Position numbers and translations under genes: made by a program
NCBI GenBank assembly: GCA_038503075.1
Contig: JBCAML010000003.1
Span: 372,001-436,000 of the forward strand
Direction: 5' to 3'
From: Gyromitra esculenta
Lineage: Eukaryota > Ascomycota > Pezizomycetes > Pezizales > Discinaceae
DNA length: 64,000 bases
The notes under the pieces: generated by a model
Database searches by the model: none
What the model was told of the DNA's origin: nothing
What the model saw: the letters and a program-made list of their open reading frames with translations, nothing else
Shown here: positions 25,901 to 39,204 of the stretch, piece by piece
Layout: every line of letters starts with the position of its first letter
Position numbering within the stretch: the first letter of the stretch is position 1

Positions 25901-28900
25901 AGGAATTTGGAGGTTCCTCGCCAAGCGCATTCATACGCTCTTCAAGCATCTGAATTTGGAAGTTGTACTCTTGGCCTGTAAACCTGAGCTCAAACATTTT
26001 CTCCGCCTCAATTCCGCGTTCGAACTCGCTCTTTCTCTTCAAGTATCTTTCTCTTTGCACCAATGGCTTCATCGCAGGATCAAATGCGCAGTTGGGTACA
26101 TATAGTTTCAAGCATCCAAGAGCATAATGGGTCCAAGCCTTGCCGGCCAGCGCAAGGGTCTCCGACTGAGAAGAAGATCTAGCGATTTCAACAAGTCCGT
26201 CGATAGTATAGATGAAATGTTCGTCAACTACCGATTTTAGGGCCGTATTTGGGGTGGTTGCAATCAGGCTTCGAAGCATGTTGGGGGTATCAGAACTTAG
26301 TTTCCCATGAAGAGTGGAGCTGAGAATATCGAATGATTCCATAACCTGCGTATAGTTGGTCATATCATATGACTGATGATGAAGTTGGATTATCTATTAC
26401 AACCGTTAGTCCAATTCCAGCAGTAGCTAATTTAAAAACCTAACTTGCCTCCTTGATATTCGATAGTAATAATATGTTTAATTGGAAAAGCTGATCACTG
26501 GTGACTTGTCGAGTGTGGATAGTCAATTGTTTCGCAAGCACATTAAGTTCGATACTCAACTGACTAAGTTGTCCTATAAATGACTTCCTCGCGGATTGAC
26601 TTTAAAGTATCTGTTAGTTGTAAAACTAGATAGTCGAGAGGTCGGTTTAACGAACCTAGTGCGCAGCATTTCTAATGTGAAACGCCCTTGGAGAAAACTT
26701 TGCGGACCGCTAGATGAATTGTCGTGCCCATATATATCCTCCAAAATCTGTTCATATGAATTTTCTAAAATTCTATTAGCTATGAAATTCGTAAATTGCG
26801 CAGACATCTTACGAAGACTAGTACTTGGGCCTTGATAACCCAGAAGACTAGAGGTAGTCCTGCCTGCAAAGTGAGCAAGAGTTAGAGTATCATTGAACTA
26901 CGCCATCTGTTAGCTTACTTCTCAATGCGCAGGAATCGTTCTTCCTACGGATACTTCTCCGAGAGTTGCTTTGGATATCTGAAGCGCTTTAAACTTGAGT
27001 AGGTAGTCAAATGCAATCTTCACAAGAGACTCCTTCGAGTCTAGTTGATTTAAGTTGGAAGATTCAAGCTGCGTGATCGTTTCACCAAGTCCCTGTATCA
27101 AATCCCCAACCTCAATATCAGAAGTCAACACTGCCGTAAGCGCTTCAAGCAATGAAGTTTTGAGTGTAGCGATTGTTTCAAAGGAGCCTAAGAAGTGAGT
27201 TAATACACGAGTGACAGTTGATGATCTTGCGATTAACTAACCTTTAAACCGCAAAGCAACAGCATCGAATCGGTCTGCAATCTTCTGCAGCTGGTGATAA
27301 GCGTCCCAACTGGACAGAGAAGATGGCACAGAGGGGCGCATCTTGTTCCACAGAAGTTCCATAGAAAACCCAGTAGTAAGCTGAAGCGGTAGTCTGAAGT
27401 TTCCAAGAGCATTCTCTGTCGCCTCTACTAATGCTGTAGGTAAGACACTTCTAGCCTCTCCAAGCCATTCCTCTAGTAGTGCAAGATAAACATGGAATAC
27501 ACTTTCATTCAAATTATGATTGCTGCTAAGCTCAACTATGTCTCGCCACAGATTGAGGAGTTCTGAGACCCGGATGACAGCGTTCTTTCAAACAAGATTA
27601 GCACTCAAAGGCTGAAAAGGTATAATTAGGGAGAAACAAACCATGTCTGTCTGCGTTGAAACATCATCGTTCAGCCAGCGTTCCAACGACCGCCTGACAG
27701 CCGACAAAAATCCGAATAACGGTAGTCCAACACTTCCTCCAAATCCTAGAGCAGATTTATTTCGAGAAGCAGATTTCTCTAGGAAAGTCATTTCTCTCAT
27801 TCTGGTTGTCGCAGATCGCTGGAGAATGTCGCCTTCCGCTTTCTTGATCTCAAATACCTCTCTGGTACATTCGTATATCCGATTCAAGAAAGCAGCGACT
27901 TCATTAAGTTCGTACTTCTTTTTTGTGCCAGATGAGAGGAGAGATGTATTACAAATGGGATTTATGGTCTGTTTATTTATTGCAAATCTATCAGCTCCCC
28001 GTTCCCCACCAATCCCAAAAAATTCGAAGCGAAAAACAACAAGGTCACTGACCTGTGCTTCACTGAATTTTGACCCAAGACTTAATTCATGTGAAAGAAA
28101 CTCTAGAAAATCCTCTAACAATTTCCCGACACGAGGGTGATTTTTCAAATGCGCTAAGCTATCGACTACGCCCACGATGACATCTAATTTCGCCAAGTCT
28201 ACCTGGGAAACGGTAATATGACTCATCCATCTATTCAAAAATCTCGTTTGATCTCTAGGCAAGCGATCGAAGACTATCCGAATAAGATTACCGTACAAAC
28301 CAGTCTCGACATCCACGCTGATGACTCTATTAATATCGCTATACAAAGCCATTGTAGACTCAGTGGTCGAGGTCGAATATTGCGCAAGTTTAGACCGTTC
28401 GCTATCGTCCATCTCTGCTACTGGCATCATCGGATTCAACGTGCCTGAATCCATATAGATCTCCATCCCACGATTTCGCATTGCTCTTGAGAGTTCACCA
28501 TGCCGTGGATCCATAGTCAAAAATAACCTGAAGTTTGGGTGTGGGCGAACAAGTTTTGGTTCTCCGTTTTTATCGTTGTGTTCATTAACAATTAGATAAC
28601 CATTCAACTCTAGAAGTGAGTTCAGTCGATCAAGGACAGACGGACTACACAAATTAGCATTATCCAAAATCAACCATTTCCCTTCTTCAACTGCATGAAT
28701 CAGCATCCCGTCAACCCATTCAAAGCGAGCTATCGAAGCTTGGTGTGCCTGGTCTATCAAACCCTCGCACTTGTGAATGAACTCAACGAATTCGCCTGAC
28801 CCGGATTCTGATTCAATAGCTTTGAGCATTGAGTGTAGGCAGCGAAGCTTCTCGAAATCAAATGTTCCGTCAACAGAACTGGCATGTTCAAATAGCCCAA

Positions 28901-31900
28901 GAACTGCTTTCCCGGGAATAAAACTGCCGTGTAGTGCCTTGATTGTGGATTGCTCAAGGAATACTTGCAACTCCAAAAATAAATTCGAGATGCTTCTCGA
29001 GATGTCAACTTGTTCAAACCCACCTACGATATCAGTTGTATCAACGTCGCTATTCAGAGCAATTTCATCCAACTCAGCCCCGGAAAAGCTCGCTAATAGT
29101 TTAATGATGCTGCTCTTTCCGGCACCAGAGGGCCCAACTAGGATAACAGGTGTCCGTTGTTTCACCGCGATCATGACTGTCTCCAAGCATGGTAAGTTCT
29201 GCTTGAGGAGAGCGATCCCTTGAGCAGAGACTGGTTGTGCATCACAGCTCCGGGCAAGAAGGGCATGGCCAACCTGTAGGTGATTTTTGGACAACTGGTG
29301 ATAAAGATGTCGACTTGGTGGGACAAACCCAAACACCTGCTTAAAAAGGTCGTCTACGCGAGCTCTATCTTCAACCGTCCTAAATCGTTGCTTGACTACA
29401 ATATCAACAAACTCGGAAGGATTTTGAAACGCGATGAGCCCTCCTGTGGAAGACAAGAGCCCTAGCCAACGTAGAGTATCTCTCAGGTTGAACTCCCATG
29501 GCCCACCGATGTGACCAAAGCTGCGCCTCTGAGAAACTTCTCGATCCAGAAGAACAACGAAACTGATGACCTTCGATACGTCGTCTTGTCGTATGCTAGG
29601 ATATAAACGAGTGGCAATCAACTGAAGATCCTCGAGATTGAGCGTATCAACATATACCACAGTGAATCGATTGGCGAACGAAGCTGGAAGACCTTTCCTC
29701 CCTCCACCTTGATGATGTGGATTCTGAGCCGCAAAGACAGCAAAGTTGGGGTGACACTTGAAGGCACGGTCCAGTTCAGCAATATAAGCTTCTCCACGAT
29801 GATCTAAGCATGCATTCAAACCCTCGAGGACCGATTGTGAAGCCAGGTTCATTTCGTCCAGCAGTACCCAGTGTCCTCGTTGCATTGCCTGCAAGAATGG
29901 CGCATCACGCCAAGCAAATTCTCCGCTCTGACCGCCTTCTACAGGAACATCAGAACCGAACAGGTCCATAAGATCCGTCTGCTCTGACAAATTAATACGG
30001 GTAAGGGGATTTCCAGACGCTGCAGCAAGTGCTGAGATGAGACTCGTTTTTCCGACACCAGGACTACCTTCCAGCAAGATTGGTTTCCTCAGTTGCATCG
30101 CCCTCACCACTCGCATGGCATTCACCCCGGTAGTTGGTGCCTCGAGATTGAATGACACGTCCGCTATGGAACCAGAAGCCCTTGGTAAGGAGAAATCGCA
30201 GAGCCTCAGTGTAGAATCATCGATGGTTAGACTAAAAGGTTGATCATATATCGAAGCCAAATCCTGACCACTCAGCTCCGACAATTTCTGGATACACTTT
30301 CGCTTCTCCTTTATCAAGTCTTCAGCCGCAGTACTCATCAGGACAGCAGAGGGATTCGCTCCCAGTCCATCGATAAAAACCAATGCAGCTCCGTGTAGTA
30401 GCCCAAACGCGGGATTTTGTGGGTCACACATATTGACAAACTTCGCCCAAGCTAGAACATCTCGAATGGAAATCGTAGACGAAGCGAAATGATACGTCTC
30501 TGAGAACCACTGCGCAAACCTAACAATTGCATCTGCGTAGTGCAGCGCAAAAGGTGCTAGTTTCGCGCGTACGATTTGCAGAACGTCCTCATAGTCCGAC
30601 ATAGAGGGAACCCAGATTTCGGTAAATCGATTCCGCAAAGCAGGAGAGAGTTCCTTTTTGCCGTAGTCACCTCCAGGGTTCATCGTAGCCAGAAACTGGA
30701 ACCCATCCGCCGCAATCACCTGTGATTCTTCAGGACCTTTCTCCGCCAACAGGATACCACGTGCAGGCTCCAGAACACTATTAAGCCTCTCAAGGACGGA
30801 GTCATCCGCGAGTGAGATCTCATCGAGCAAAAAGAATTGACCTTCCTTCATCGCCTGGATAAGACTACCATCACTCCATTCAAACAACGCCTTAACCCGC
30901 ACCCTATTCAGCTCGATCCGGGTCCTAAGCTCCCCCGGAATACTCTTCGCAGACTCGGCATCCAACCCGCTATAATATTCCAGTAACTCAGGCAAAGACA
31001 CGCCGGTAAGTCCTGCCGCAGGTGTATAGGTCCGTAGGGCCAGCAAAATATCGCTAGCAAGTTCTGTTGTGTATGCAGTGCGATTCCTAATAGGTCTCTG
31101 TGCACCAATGATGTCTCCAGTCTCCGTGTTCTGGTGCGCATTGACAATTTGCAATGATTTCCCGAATGCCTCTGCGAGCAACTGACAGACTGTTGTTTTC
31201 CCACATCCAGTCTCGCCGACTAGGAGTATCGGTTCGTTATTCCGTAGCGAATGCGCAACAAGTGAGTAAAGCCTACACATCGCCTTCGTCCACACTACGT
31301 CGTTCTCAATTTTTGCGATAAGTTGGTATTCGGGTGTTGCCTCTGGTGAATACAGGGCGGCTTCATCGATCTTGACTTTCATCACGTTCTCAATGACCTT
31401 TTTGACAGCCATTTTTTCGTCTTCCCTCCGGACTCGTTCGGCAAGGAGCATGTACCCGTTATCAGCCAATTGCTGATATCCCACCGCCTCACGATTCGCC
31501 CACCGGAAAAGATCACGAAGAGTGGCGAAACTGTTCTTCTGCTCAAACAGCCTTGTAGATTGACGGAGTAGCGACAGCTCCTTCCCAAGATATTAGCAAT
31601 CTTGCAGCCCCCAAACATCATAGATTATCACTCACCCGATAAACCTTCACAATTCTCCCACAATAACTTGGTGCCACTCCGCACCTCTCTCTGAGAATCG
31701 TCTCCAGTTCCTCTTCAGGAATATCATCAAAATGAAGCTCTAGGAACCTATTCCTGAACGCTCTGGAAAGGACCTTCCTCCCACCATAAACTCCAGGCGG
31801 ATTCTGCGTCGCAAACAGCATAAACTCCCTATGTGGCCTAACTACCTCTTGCGTCTCTGGAATCATCAACTCGCGATTGTCATCCAACAATCTATTCAAG

Positions 31901-34900
31901 GCCTCCAAAACGTCGGTGGGAGCAAGATTTAGCTCATCCAGTACGATCCAGTACCCCTTCCGCAGCGCCTCGACCAAGATACCTTCTTGAAATCGCAAGG
32001 TGCCAGTGTTATCAGATATATAGCTCCCCAGATATTCCTGTAGGTCTGTATGTTCGTGATTGTTAATCCGAACAAACTTATGACCCGTTCGCTTGGCCAA
32101 ATACTCAATCATTGACGTCTTCCCGGAACTCGTTGGTCCCTGGATCAACACCGGAAATCTCCTTGTTGCAGTCGCCCTCACGAGGTTTAGCATATTCCGT
32201 TCTACAAACGGCGTGATGATATAGTGCGGTTGCTCTTCAACTTCCTGCGATCCACGGTGCATCCAGTAGTGTTTAAACTGGATATATTCTCCGCCGTCCA
32301 CGTCTACTGGTCTCCGTGGGATCTGTGAGATGAGGCTCCGTACATTCTTTTGAGAACTAAGGATAAATTTTTCGATAACCGGCAGTAATACCCCTTCAGA
32401 AGTGCGATCGAGGAGTGTCAAGAAACTCATGCAAAAGCCCTCGTACAGACTTCTTCGCAAACCATAAACCCCTGCGATTTCAACAACATAGCTGAGCGTC
32501 CTCGTGAGCGTCCTCATGCTAAAGTGTGGTCTTTGGTTCGCACCATCAACAAGTTTATGACCCTCCGCAAGCTTCTTCGCCTCGAGATACAAATGTGCAA
32601 CATCCGACACAGCTCTCTCATCACCGGCCACCAACTGTCCGAGATATTCACTAACAATCGCCAGCAGATTCCCAAGGTCTTGATCCGGGCTCACAACATA
32701 CAATTCCGTGAACCTACTCCTGAGTCCACTTGGTAGATCCCGCTTCCCGACATCTGTAGCGGGGTTCATACAAGCGAAGATGCGGAAATCCGGGTGTGCA
32801 TTAACGCGCTCGACATCGCCCTTCTCAGACAGAAGGATACTCCGTGTATCCCCATCTCTTCCGTCCTTAAGCAAGTCTGCGATGCTCTCAAGTGTGTCTG
32901 GAGCCGCCAAATTAATCTCGTCGAGCAATACCCAGTCGCCGTTGCGTGCCGCCTTAATGAGACTCCCCTCAACAAACGAGAACGCAAAGCTCTTGCTTAC
33001 TTGCGAACTCTGCCTCTCCAGTGTTGCAAGATCATGGGCGAACTTCGTCCATCGCGCCTGAAGCGCAGGCCGGTCCATGGTATCCAGTTTCCTCTTCTTC
33101 TTCGGCTGGTCGTCTCCTCCCTCTACTGAGGATGGGGTAGCAAAAAACGTCTCCGCCATCTTGACAGCTTCACCCCAGAGCGTAATAACGCGATTCCATT
33201 GCTGCTTGCCCCAGCACTTCTGCAGAACTTCCAGAAAACGCTTATTCCTCTTCGCCGAGAAAGTCTTTTCGAACAACCCATCAAACGCCTCCTTCAGCGG
33301 CACAGCGAGCGTGCGTACATCAACCGGTTTATACCCACCCAGCAAGTCCGCACTTTCAGTCTGCTGCGATAAATTCATGACTGTCAATTCAACACCAAGC
33401 AAGTCCGCCATCTGCTGCACGACAGTAGTCTTCCCTGTCCCTGTCTCTCCAACCAGCAACACGGGTTCGCATCCTCTCACAGCAACACCAACTTGCTCGA
33501 GCAGCCTCAGCGCATGGTTTGTCGTCGCGAACGGCCTCTTCTGCTGCAATGCCTTCCCGCGCCGTTTCCGCTTCTTCAGTTTCGCCCGGCCGATAGTGAG
33601 TTGGTTGGCAGTGACCTGGTAGCTCGGTATGTGTCCGGTGAGGAACAGCTCGACTCGTTGCGGTGGGATCATCATTTCCTCTGCGATCTTCTTCACGACC
33701 AATACCCGGGCTGCGACAGTTTGCAGACTCCCAGCAAAGCAATCGACGGCTTCCATGAAGATCTCGTCGAATAGCGCATCTGGCATAGCCTCCCCGGGGG
33801 CACCAGTCACCCCGGCTGCGGCAAATAATGCGGAAATACGGGTACACCATTTCATGAGATCTCTAGGAGAGATCTGGCGGCCGAGACTCGTCTTGGATAG
33901 TGCGAAGAAGGCTGGGTCGCGGTAGAGATGCTGCGCGGTGCGGTAGACACGCATTAAAGACGAGGAAACCGCGGTAAGGGTAGGAAAGCGGGTTGTGACA
34001 ATTGTGTGCAGCTCTTCTTCTGTGGGTAGGGTGAAGTCGACGCGGTTCCAAAGACGGCTGCCGAGGATATGGATGTTGTCTGGTTTGCTAGAGCCGGTGG
34101 TTCGCATTGTGGCAATGAGACGGAATCCGCGTGCAGCGATGACGGTCTCGCCGCGGCTGGGGATAACGAGTTCACCGCGTTCCATGAGTGGGAGGAGGAC
34201 GGAGAGGACTTCTGTTGGTGCTTTGTCAATATCTTCGACGAGAACCCAGCGACCTTCTTTTACGGCGGTAGTGAGAACTCCGGGGCGCCATTCAAAGGAG
34301 CCAGGGGTGTCGGCGGTGGTATAGGCCCCAACGAGGAGTTTAGCGTCGGTCTGGTCACCAAGATGGATTGAAATGAGGGTTTCGAGGGTGTTTAGTGTGT
34401 GTGCAACTTGGTGGACTAGGAATGTTTTGCCAGAGCCAGAGGGGCCTGTAATGAGAATTGGAGGTGGAGAACGAAGGCGAAGCGCAAGATCATGGATATT
34501 TGATACTGTGGTAAGCGTGGAAATAATTTTGGAAGGAGTGGCAGGGGGGCCTGAAATGGTTTCTCCCGTTAGCAAGATATCTCCGATATAAGAAAAGGTC
34601 AATATTACCTCTAAGACGAGGTGTCAGAATACCGCAAAGGTCGGCAGTTAGTGGTGAGAGTTCATCTGAACTGATTATTCTACGCCGAGTCGTATTTTCC
34701 ACGGCCTGAGTTTTCGCATTCTCCAATTCTTCAGCCAATTTTCCTAGTCGTTCTCCCTCCATAAGCCTATTAGACCATTCATTAGTAGATCTTCAACAGA
34801 CCCCAAGAACTAAGATCCTTACACTAAAAACCCATAGTCCATTTCCTTTCCTTCACACAGACCCATAACTTTCTCCTCGGAATCATTCCCAACCCCATAC

Positions 34901-35481
34901 TTTTTAAACATATCCTCCCTCGCCGCATCTGCAATCTTCAAAATTAACCCCATGACCCTAACAGCCATATATCTCACCACCCTCTCCGGATGCTTCAACA
35001 ACGGTGCAACATTCTCAACCCTAACCATCCCCAAAAACGCCTCTCTCTTAAAACTCAGCAGCCTCCAAAACGCCAACAATATATCGACCGAGTCCACGCC
35101 GACCGCAGCAATCTGCTCCTCCGAGAGATTCGATATCTGCGTAAGAAAGTAATCGCCAGGCGCCTCTGCCTGGTGCATAACAAACTCCTCCGCCAGGCCC
35201 GCCAGATACGGCGCCGCGGGCAGAACCCGTGCAAACGCAGCCGCCATTTGCTCAGGGTGCGCAAACGACTTCCATCGCGCTGCAAGGTCCGGGAAGAGTG
35301 GCTCGTAGCAGACAAACACCACCTGTGTAAATTCCGGTAGGATTGCGAGGCGGGAAAGAGTATTGAGATAGCGTTGACTATCGACGCTCACAGACCCCGA
35401 GAGCATGGCAAACACATCCTTCGGAAGTGAGGGTGCGAGAGGCGACTGCAGTAGTCGAGCGTCAGAACCGGTACAATCCAT
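19991..35481 (-). CDS. MDN1: Midasin, dynein-like AAA ATPase of 60S ribosome assembly
   Basis: Giant nucleolar/nuclear ATPase (REA1) that strips Ytm1 and Rsa4 from pre-60S particles. Proposed exons: 35481-34823, 34766-34609, 34550-31636, 31580-27642, 27584-27242, 27187-26919, 26863-26656, 26599-26449, 26393-21324, 21268-19991; about 4,996 aa. Six AAA modules have Walker A motifs GPSGSGKT (~310), GETGTGKT (~640), GPTSSGKT (~1075), GETGCGKT (~1370), GSPGVGKT (~1750) and GPSGAGKS (~2060). A helical linker follows, then a long Asp/Glu-rich region (~4160-4570) and a C-terminal VWA/MIDAS domain with DDSKS (~4795). Intron 8 (26448-26394) is GC-AG with a perfect GCAAGT donor. Exon lengths sum to 14,990, one base short of a full frame: the end of exon 6 must be read in another frame to join exon 7 (see findings). 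Confidence 0.95.
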
Positions 35482-36395
35482 AGCTTTCTTTCTCTCTTCC
35501 TCCCTCTTTTGTGTTTTTAAATTCCTTGTTGGTTTGTAAGTCGGATTTTAAGTGTTTGTTGCGGTTTCGTGTCTGTGGAGTTGAGGGAAACCTGAGGTTT
35601 CGTTACAGAGACTTGTGGAAGAACTTTCTCTGAAAAATTTCGCGGGGCAGGGAAGAGGCTCTGCGCTAGTCATTAGTGTCACACGTGATGGCGTCGAGTA
35701 GGGGCTTGGCAGAGGAAGCGGACTGCTTTCTTGGGGGATAGAGCATCTGTTATTAACTATAACAAGGTATATCGCACGAGATTACGCCCTTCAGTGATTG
35801 AGAGGCACTCTGCTGGGACTTGGAAATTAGTACAAAAAATGTGACAGGCCTGCTGCTGCATTGCTGAAAGGTAATGGCCTAATTCTAGAAAAGTGCAATA
35901 TTTCTATAGCGGTCTAGCATTTATTTAGCATCCTTTTAGAAGACTCTACTAACGCATCCCTTCGTTTGGTTTTGTTGCTCCCTCGTAGGCACCATAACGC
36001 CCCACTGTCTCATAACGAGTGATATTCGGTGACCTGACGACGTTTTGCAGTAGTTAAGGTCCAACAACAAAAAGGCGTTAGAGGGCACCCAGAAACAAAT
36101 AATATTCCCAAGGGAAATAAGTCATACTCTAACCCAATAATACCTATCTTTGGGCGCTGTTTAGAAGAAGTGGATCAGACACACCGTCCTAAATGGATAA
36201 TGGCCAGCAAACTTGTAGATTTCAAATACCAGGTATCCTATTACTATTCTCAACGAACACTCTCACAAGGTCAATTACTAGCACAAAAAACAACTCCGTG
36301 ATGATGATTTATTTAATTTTCATTATTACCGTCTAAAACCTCCAATTCCCGACCCACAACCCCCATGATACGCTTTTATCTTTATACAACCCCCA
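35482..36395. other. MDN1 promoter and SQT1 downstream spacer
   Basis: 914 bp. The right part of MDN1's 5' flank is pyrimidine-rich, then AT-rich sequence up to the SQT1 stop codon. No gene, repeat or RNA seen. Confidence 0.6.
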
Positions 36396-37883
36396 CTACC
36401 TTAACGGCGCACCAACCGTCGGCGCCATCCCCGCACCTCCCGCTGCAAGCCCAGTGATTTCAAACACCAGCGCAACATGACTACTCCAATGTCAGCATTA
36501 TCCCCTAAATTCCACATTCCACCTTCGCCAACAGAGGAGAGGGGGGGGAACTCACTCATCACCAGCAGTTACAATCCTATCCTTAGTCTGCACAAACCCC
36601 AACACCCCGCCTTCGCCTTCACTCTGATTCCCACCCAGATGGCCCCTCCAGCACCCAATCTCTGTTCCAGCGCGTGCGTCCCACCGCCTTACGGTGCCGT
36701 CGACCCCGCAAGACGACAATATCCACCCCTCGGTCTTGACAAACTCGATCTTGACAACCGCCTCAACATGGCCTCCCTCCAGCGTCCTTCGAACCGGAAA
36801 CCCGCGCGCCGCATCGTAAATCACAATCTTCCCGTCGACGCCCGCAGACGCAAGCAGCGGCTGCGTAGGGTGGAATGCGAGCGATTCGACGCTCTCCGTG
36901 TGGGTATGTAAGCTTGCGATAATCTGGCCTACCTGTCCGCCCCCGCTGCTTCCACCACCGCTCGCCATAGGCCTTCCGGCACCCCGTCGCTGCGCACCAG
37001 CTGCAGTTTGCGATGGCGATGGAAGACCGATTACACGCATCTCGCCGGTTGCGCCGCCGACGACGGCGACAGCGCCGGACGGCGAGACAGTAACGGAGTA
37101 CAGTCCGCCCTCGACCGCGAACCGCTGATCAGAGGATGTCAGGGCCACAACCGAACTACCGGACTCCGGATTCCATGCGTAGAACGAGCCGTCTTCGGAT
37201 ACAGTACACAGTATGCCGCCGTTAGCCGTCCATGCGCCTGCAGAGCAGGACGCAGTGTGGGAGTAAAGCGCCTGCTTGATCTCTAGCGACCCGTTCTCGA
37301 GCGAGTAGATCCACACCGACCCATCGTTCGCGCCAATCGCAAATAGCGGCAGCGCAGGGTGTGGCTGAATCCAGTTGACCTCCTCCACCTCCTGTGCCTC
37401 CGCGACCTTTTTCCAGTTCTGGGCCTGCGCGTAGACCTGGAGCCTACCGTCGAGGCCGCCGGTGATGGCGTATGCGCCGTCCGGGTTCGTGAATGCCGCG
37501 GCGGTGACGGAGTCCTTGTGTCCAGACAGCCGCGCAATCGTCTTCGATTCGCGCGGCGTGATGTTCGCGTCCTCGGAGTTCGCGGGGATGTCGGGAGTCC
37601 AGATATATGCGGCGTCGTCACCGCCCCCGGTCAGGAATATGCTGGGGTCGGTGGGGTGCGCGGCGATGGAGAATATGCTGTCGGTGTGTTTGTCGAAATA
37701 GGCTTTCGAGTCGTTCACCAGCTCGACTTCCTCGGCTTCGGCGTCGTACTGCGCGCCTTCGTCGTCAGAGTCCATAGGGACGTCGCCGTCATCTGGGATC
37801 TCTTCGGCGGCTTCGTCGGGGTTGAGCATCTGTGGCTCTTCATCGTGGGTCTCGTCGGGAGTATTAGAAGCTGGAACGGCCAT
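36396..37883 (-). CDS. SQT1: WD40 ribosome-assembly chaperone, SQT1/AAMP family
   Basis: WD40 beta-propeller of the family containing yeast Sqt1, the dedicated chaperone of ribosomal protein uL16 (Rpl10), and human AAMP. Exons 37883-36556 and 36480-36396 sum to 1413 nt, 470 aa. An acidic N-terminal tail (residues 1-60, DEAAEEIPDDGDVPMDSDDE) precedes repeats starting at DSIFSIAAHPTDPSIFLTGG, then SGHKDSVTAAAF, VNWIQPHPALPLFAIGANDG, YSHTASCSAGAW, HTESVESLAFHP and VDGTVRRWDARAG. A Gly/Ser/Arg-rich insert interrupts the propeller near residue 305. The short last exon supplies HVALVFEITGL, the family C-terminus. The intron (36555-36481) opens with a C-rich tract. Sits next to MDN1, another 60S factor. 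Confidence 0.88.
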
Positions 37884-39204
37884 TTGTTTTATTTTATTTT
37901 TGGAGGGATTGGAATTGTTGTTGGGCGGAGGTAGTGTGGTAGCCTGTAGTTTGGAATGGCGGGGGTTGAGGCTCTTTTTCTACTGTGTGTGTTTTTTCTT
38001 TAACGTGTGGTGGTGGTGGTGGGGCAACGGATACTGTCAGCCAAAAAAGAAGCTTAGAAATGCTGCAGAACGACGTCGCTCCGAGAATGTTCGACCCCGG
38101 AGTTTACTGGGCAAAGTGCTCCAGTGGTCTGGCTATTAGGCGGTGTTTTGGGAGGTTGACAAATGCAGGTGGTGTTTATATTGCAAGTCCGTGGTGGTTC
38201 ATCTTCATCTCGCCCGAGTGGCGATAAATTCACTCTTGTTGAATTTGGGGTATGGTCTTAGGGTTTGGATTTAACTAATACAAAGGCACGACAACCGTCG
38301 TTGTTAGGAGTGTGGAAGTATCATCACAGAAAAACTATGGTCTGAAAGTCAGCTCAATTACAACCCATACCACACGCAGTCATGGACAAGCACTCGCTCT
38401 CTACCAACCATGCCAAAACCATGCTTGGCAATGGCAATAGCAATGGCAGTTTCTTGTCGGGCAGGCGCAGTACAGACTATCCGTTCCCGATATCCTAATC
38501 CAAAACTACAGATACATGTAGCTGTAGGCTGCTCTACCCAGCGCAGCGAGTCAAGAATAGCAAATGACTTGAAGTGTCTCAAGTGAAATACGTATCACAG
38601 GGTTAGGATTGGCGCGGCTCGGCGAGGCCTGGTGGGGACTACTCTAAAGCACAGCGAGAGTGTATCATAGTGCATGTCTATCCACAGCTGCAAAAGACGC
38701 CGGGGTATAGACACAACGTAGTGGGAGGGCTCAGCCATGACTCCGAACGCCGAACTGCTGGTAGATGTAGATCTCACTAGCGCTGTGCCAGGAGATCTAC
38801 GCGAAAATAAGCCAACATTCTCCTCTCAGCTCAACTACATGTACATGTAGTCGACAATTATCTGGACCACGGCAAGTGCTTGCGGGGAGGCTCACGATGT
38901 TGCAAAGAGTCATTCAAATACCCAGCCAGCGGCTGGACGGGCTGTTGCCCTGCGCCCGTCATCACGCCTGTTCCCGCCATCTCTGCGTCTGCTCTGCCGT
39001 GGGGTTGGACAAAGCCCGAGTCATAGCGGTCCGAGCATCCCAGCCCTACATAACCCCCACCATTTAATCGTCCCCACCAACAACACCAGCCATAGCAGCT
39101 CGACTCCCCCATCTCGCTCCCTCTACCCATTTCTGATACGCAGGAGACCGAGGCATCCTTCTCCATTCTCTTTCTCCTCTTCCTCTACAGCAATTAAAAG
39201 ACTA
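37884..39204. other. Divergent spacer SQT1 / TRL1
   Basis: 1.3 kb between divergent genes. A (GTG)n-like run lies near 37998. TACATGTA occurs at 38513 and twice overlapping at 38836 and 38842, the latter pair forming a perfect 18-bp palindrome (38834-38851). Pyrimidine-rich DNA leads into the TRL1 start. No gene seen. Confidence 0.6.

Noticed and set aside
34570..34610. Very short 28-nt intron between MDN1 exons 2 and 3
   Set aside because: A 58-nt intron (34608-34551) with a CTAAC branch site and TTTCAG acceptor uses the same donor and keeps the frame (RLRG-PPATPSK).
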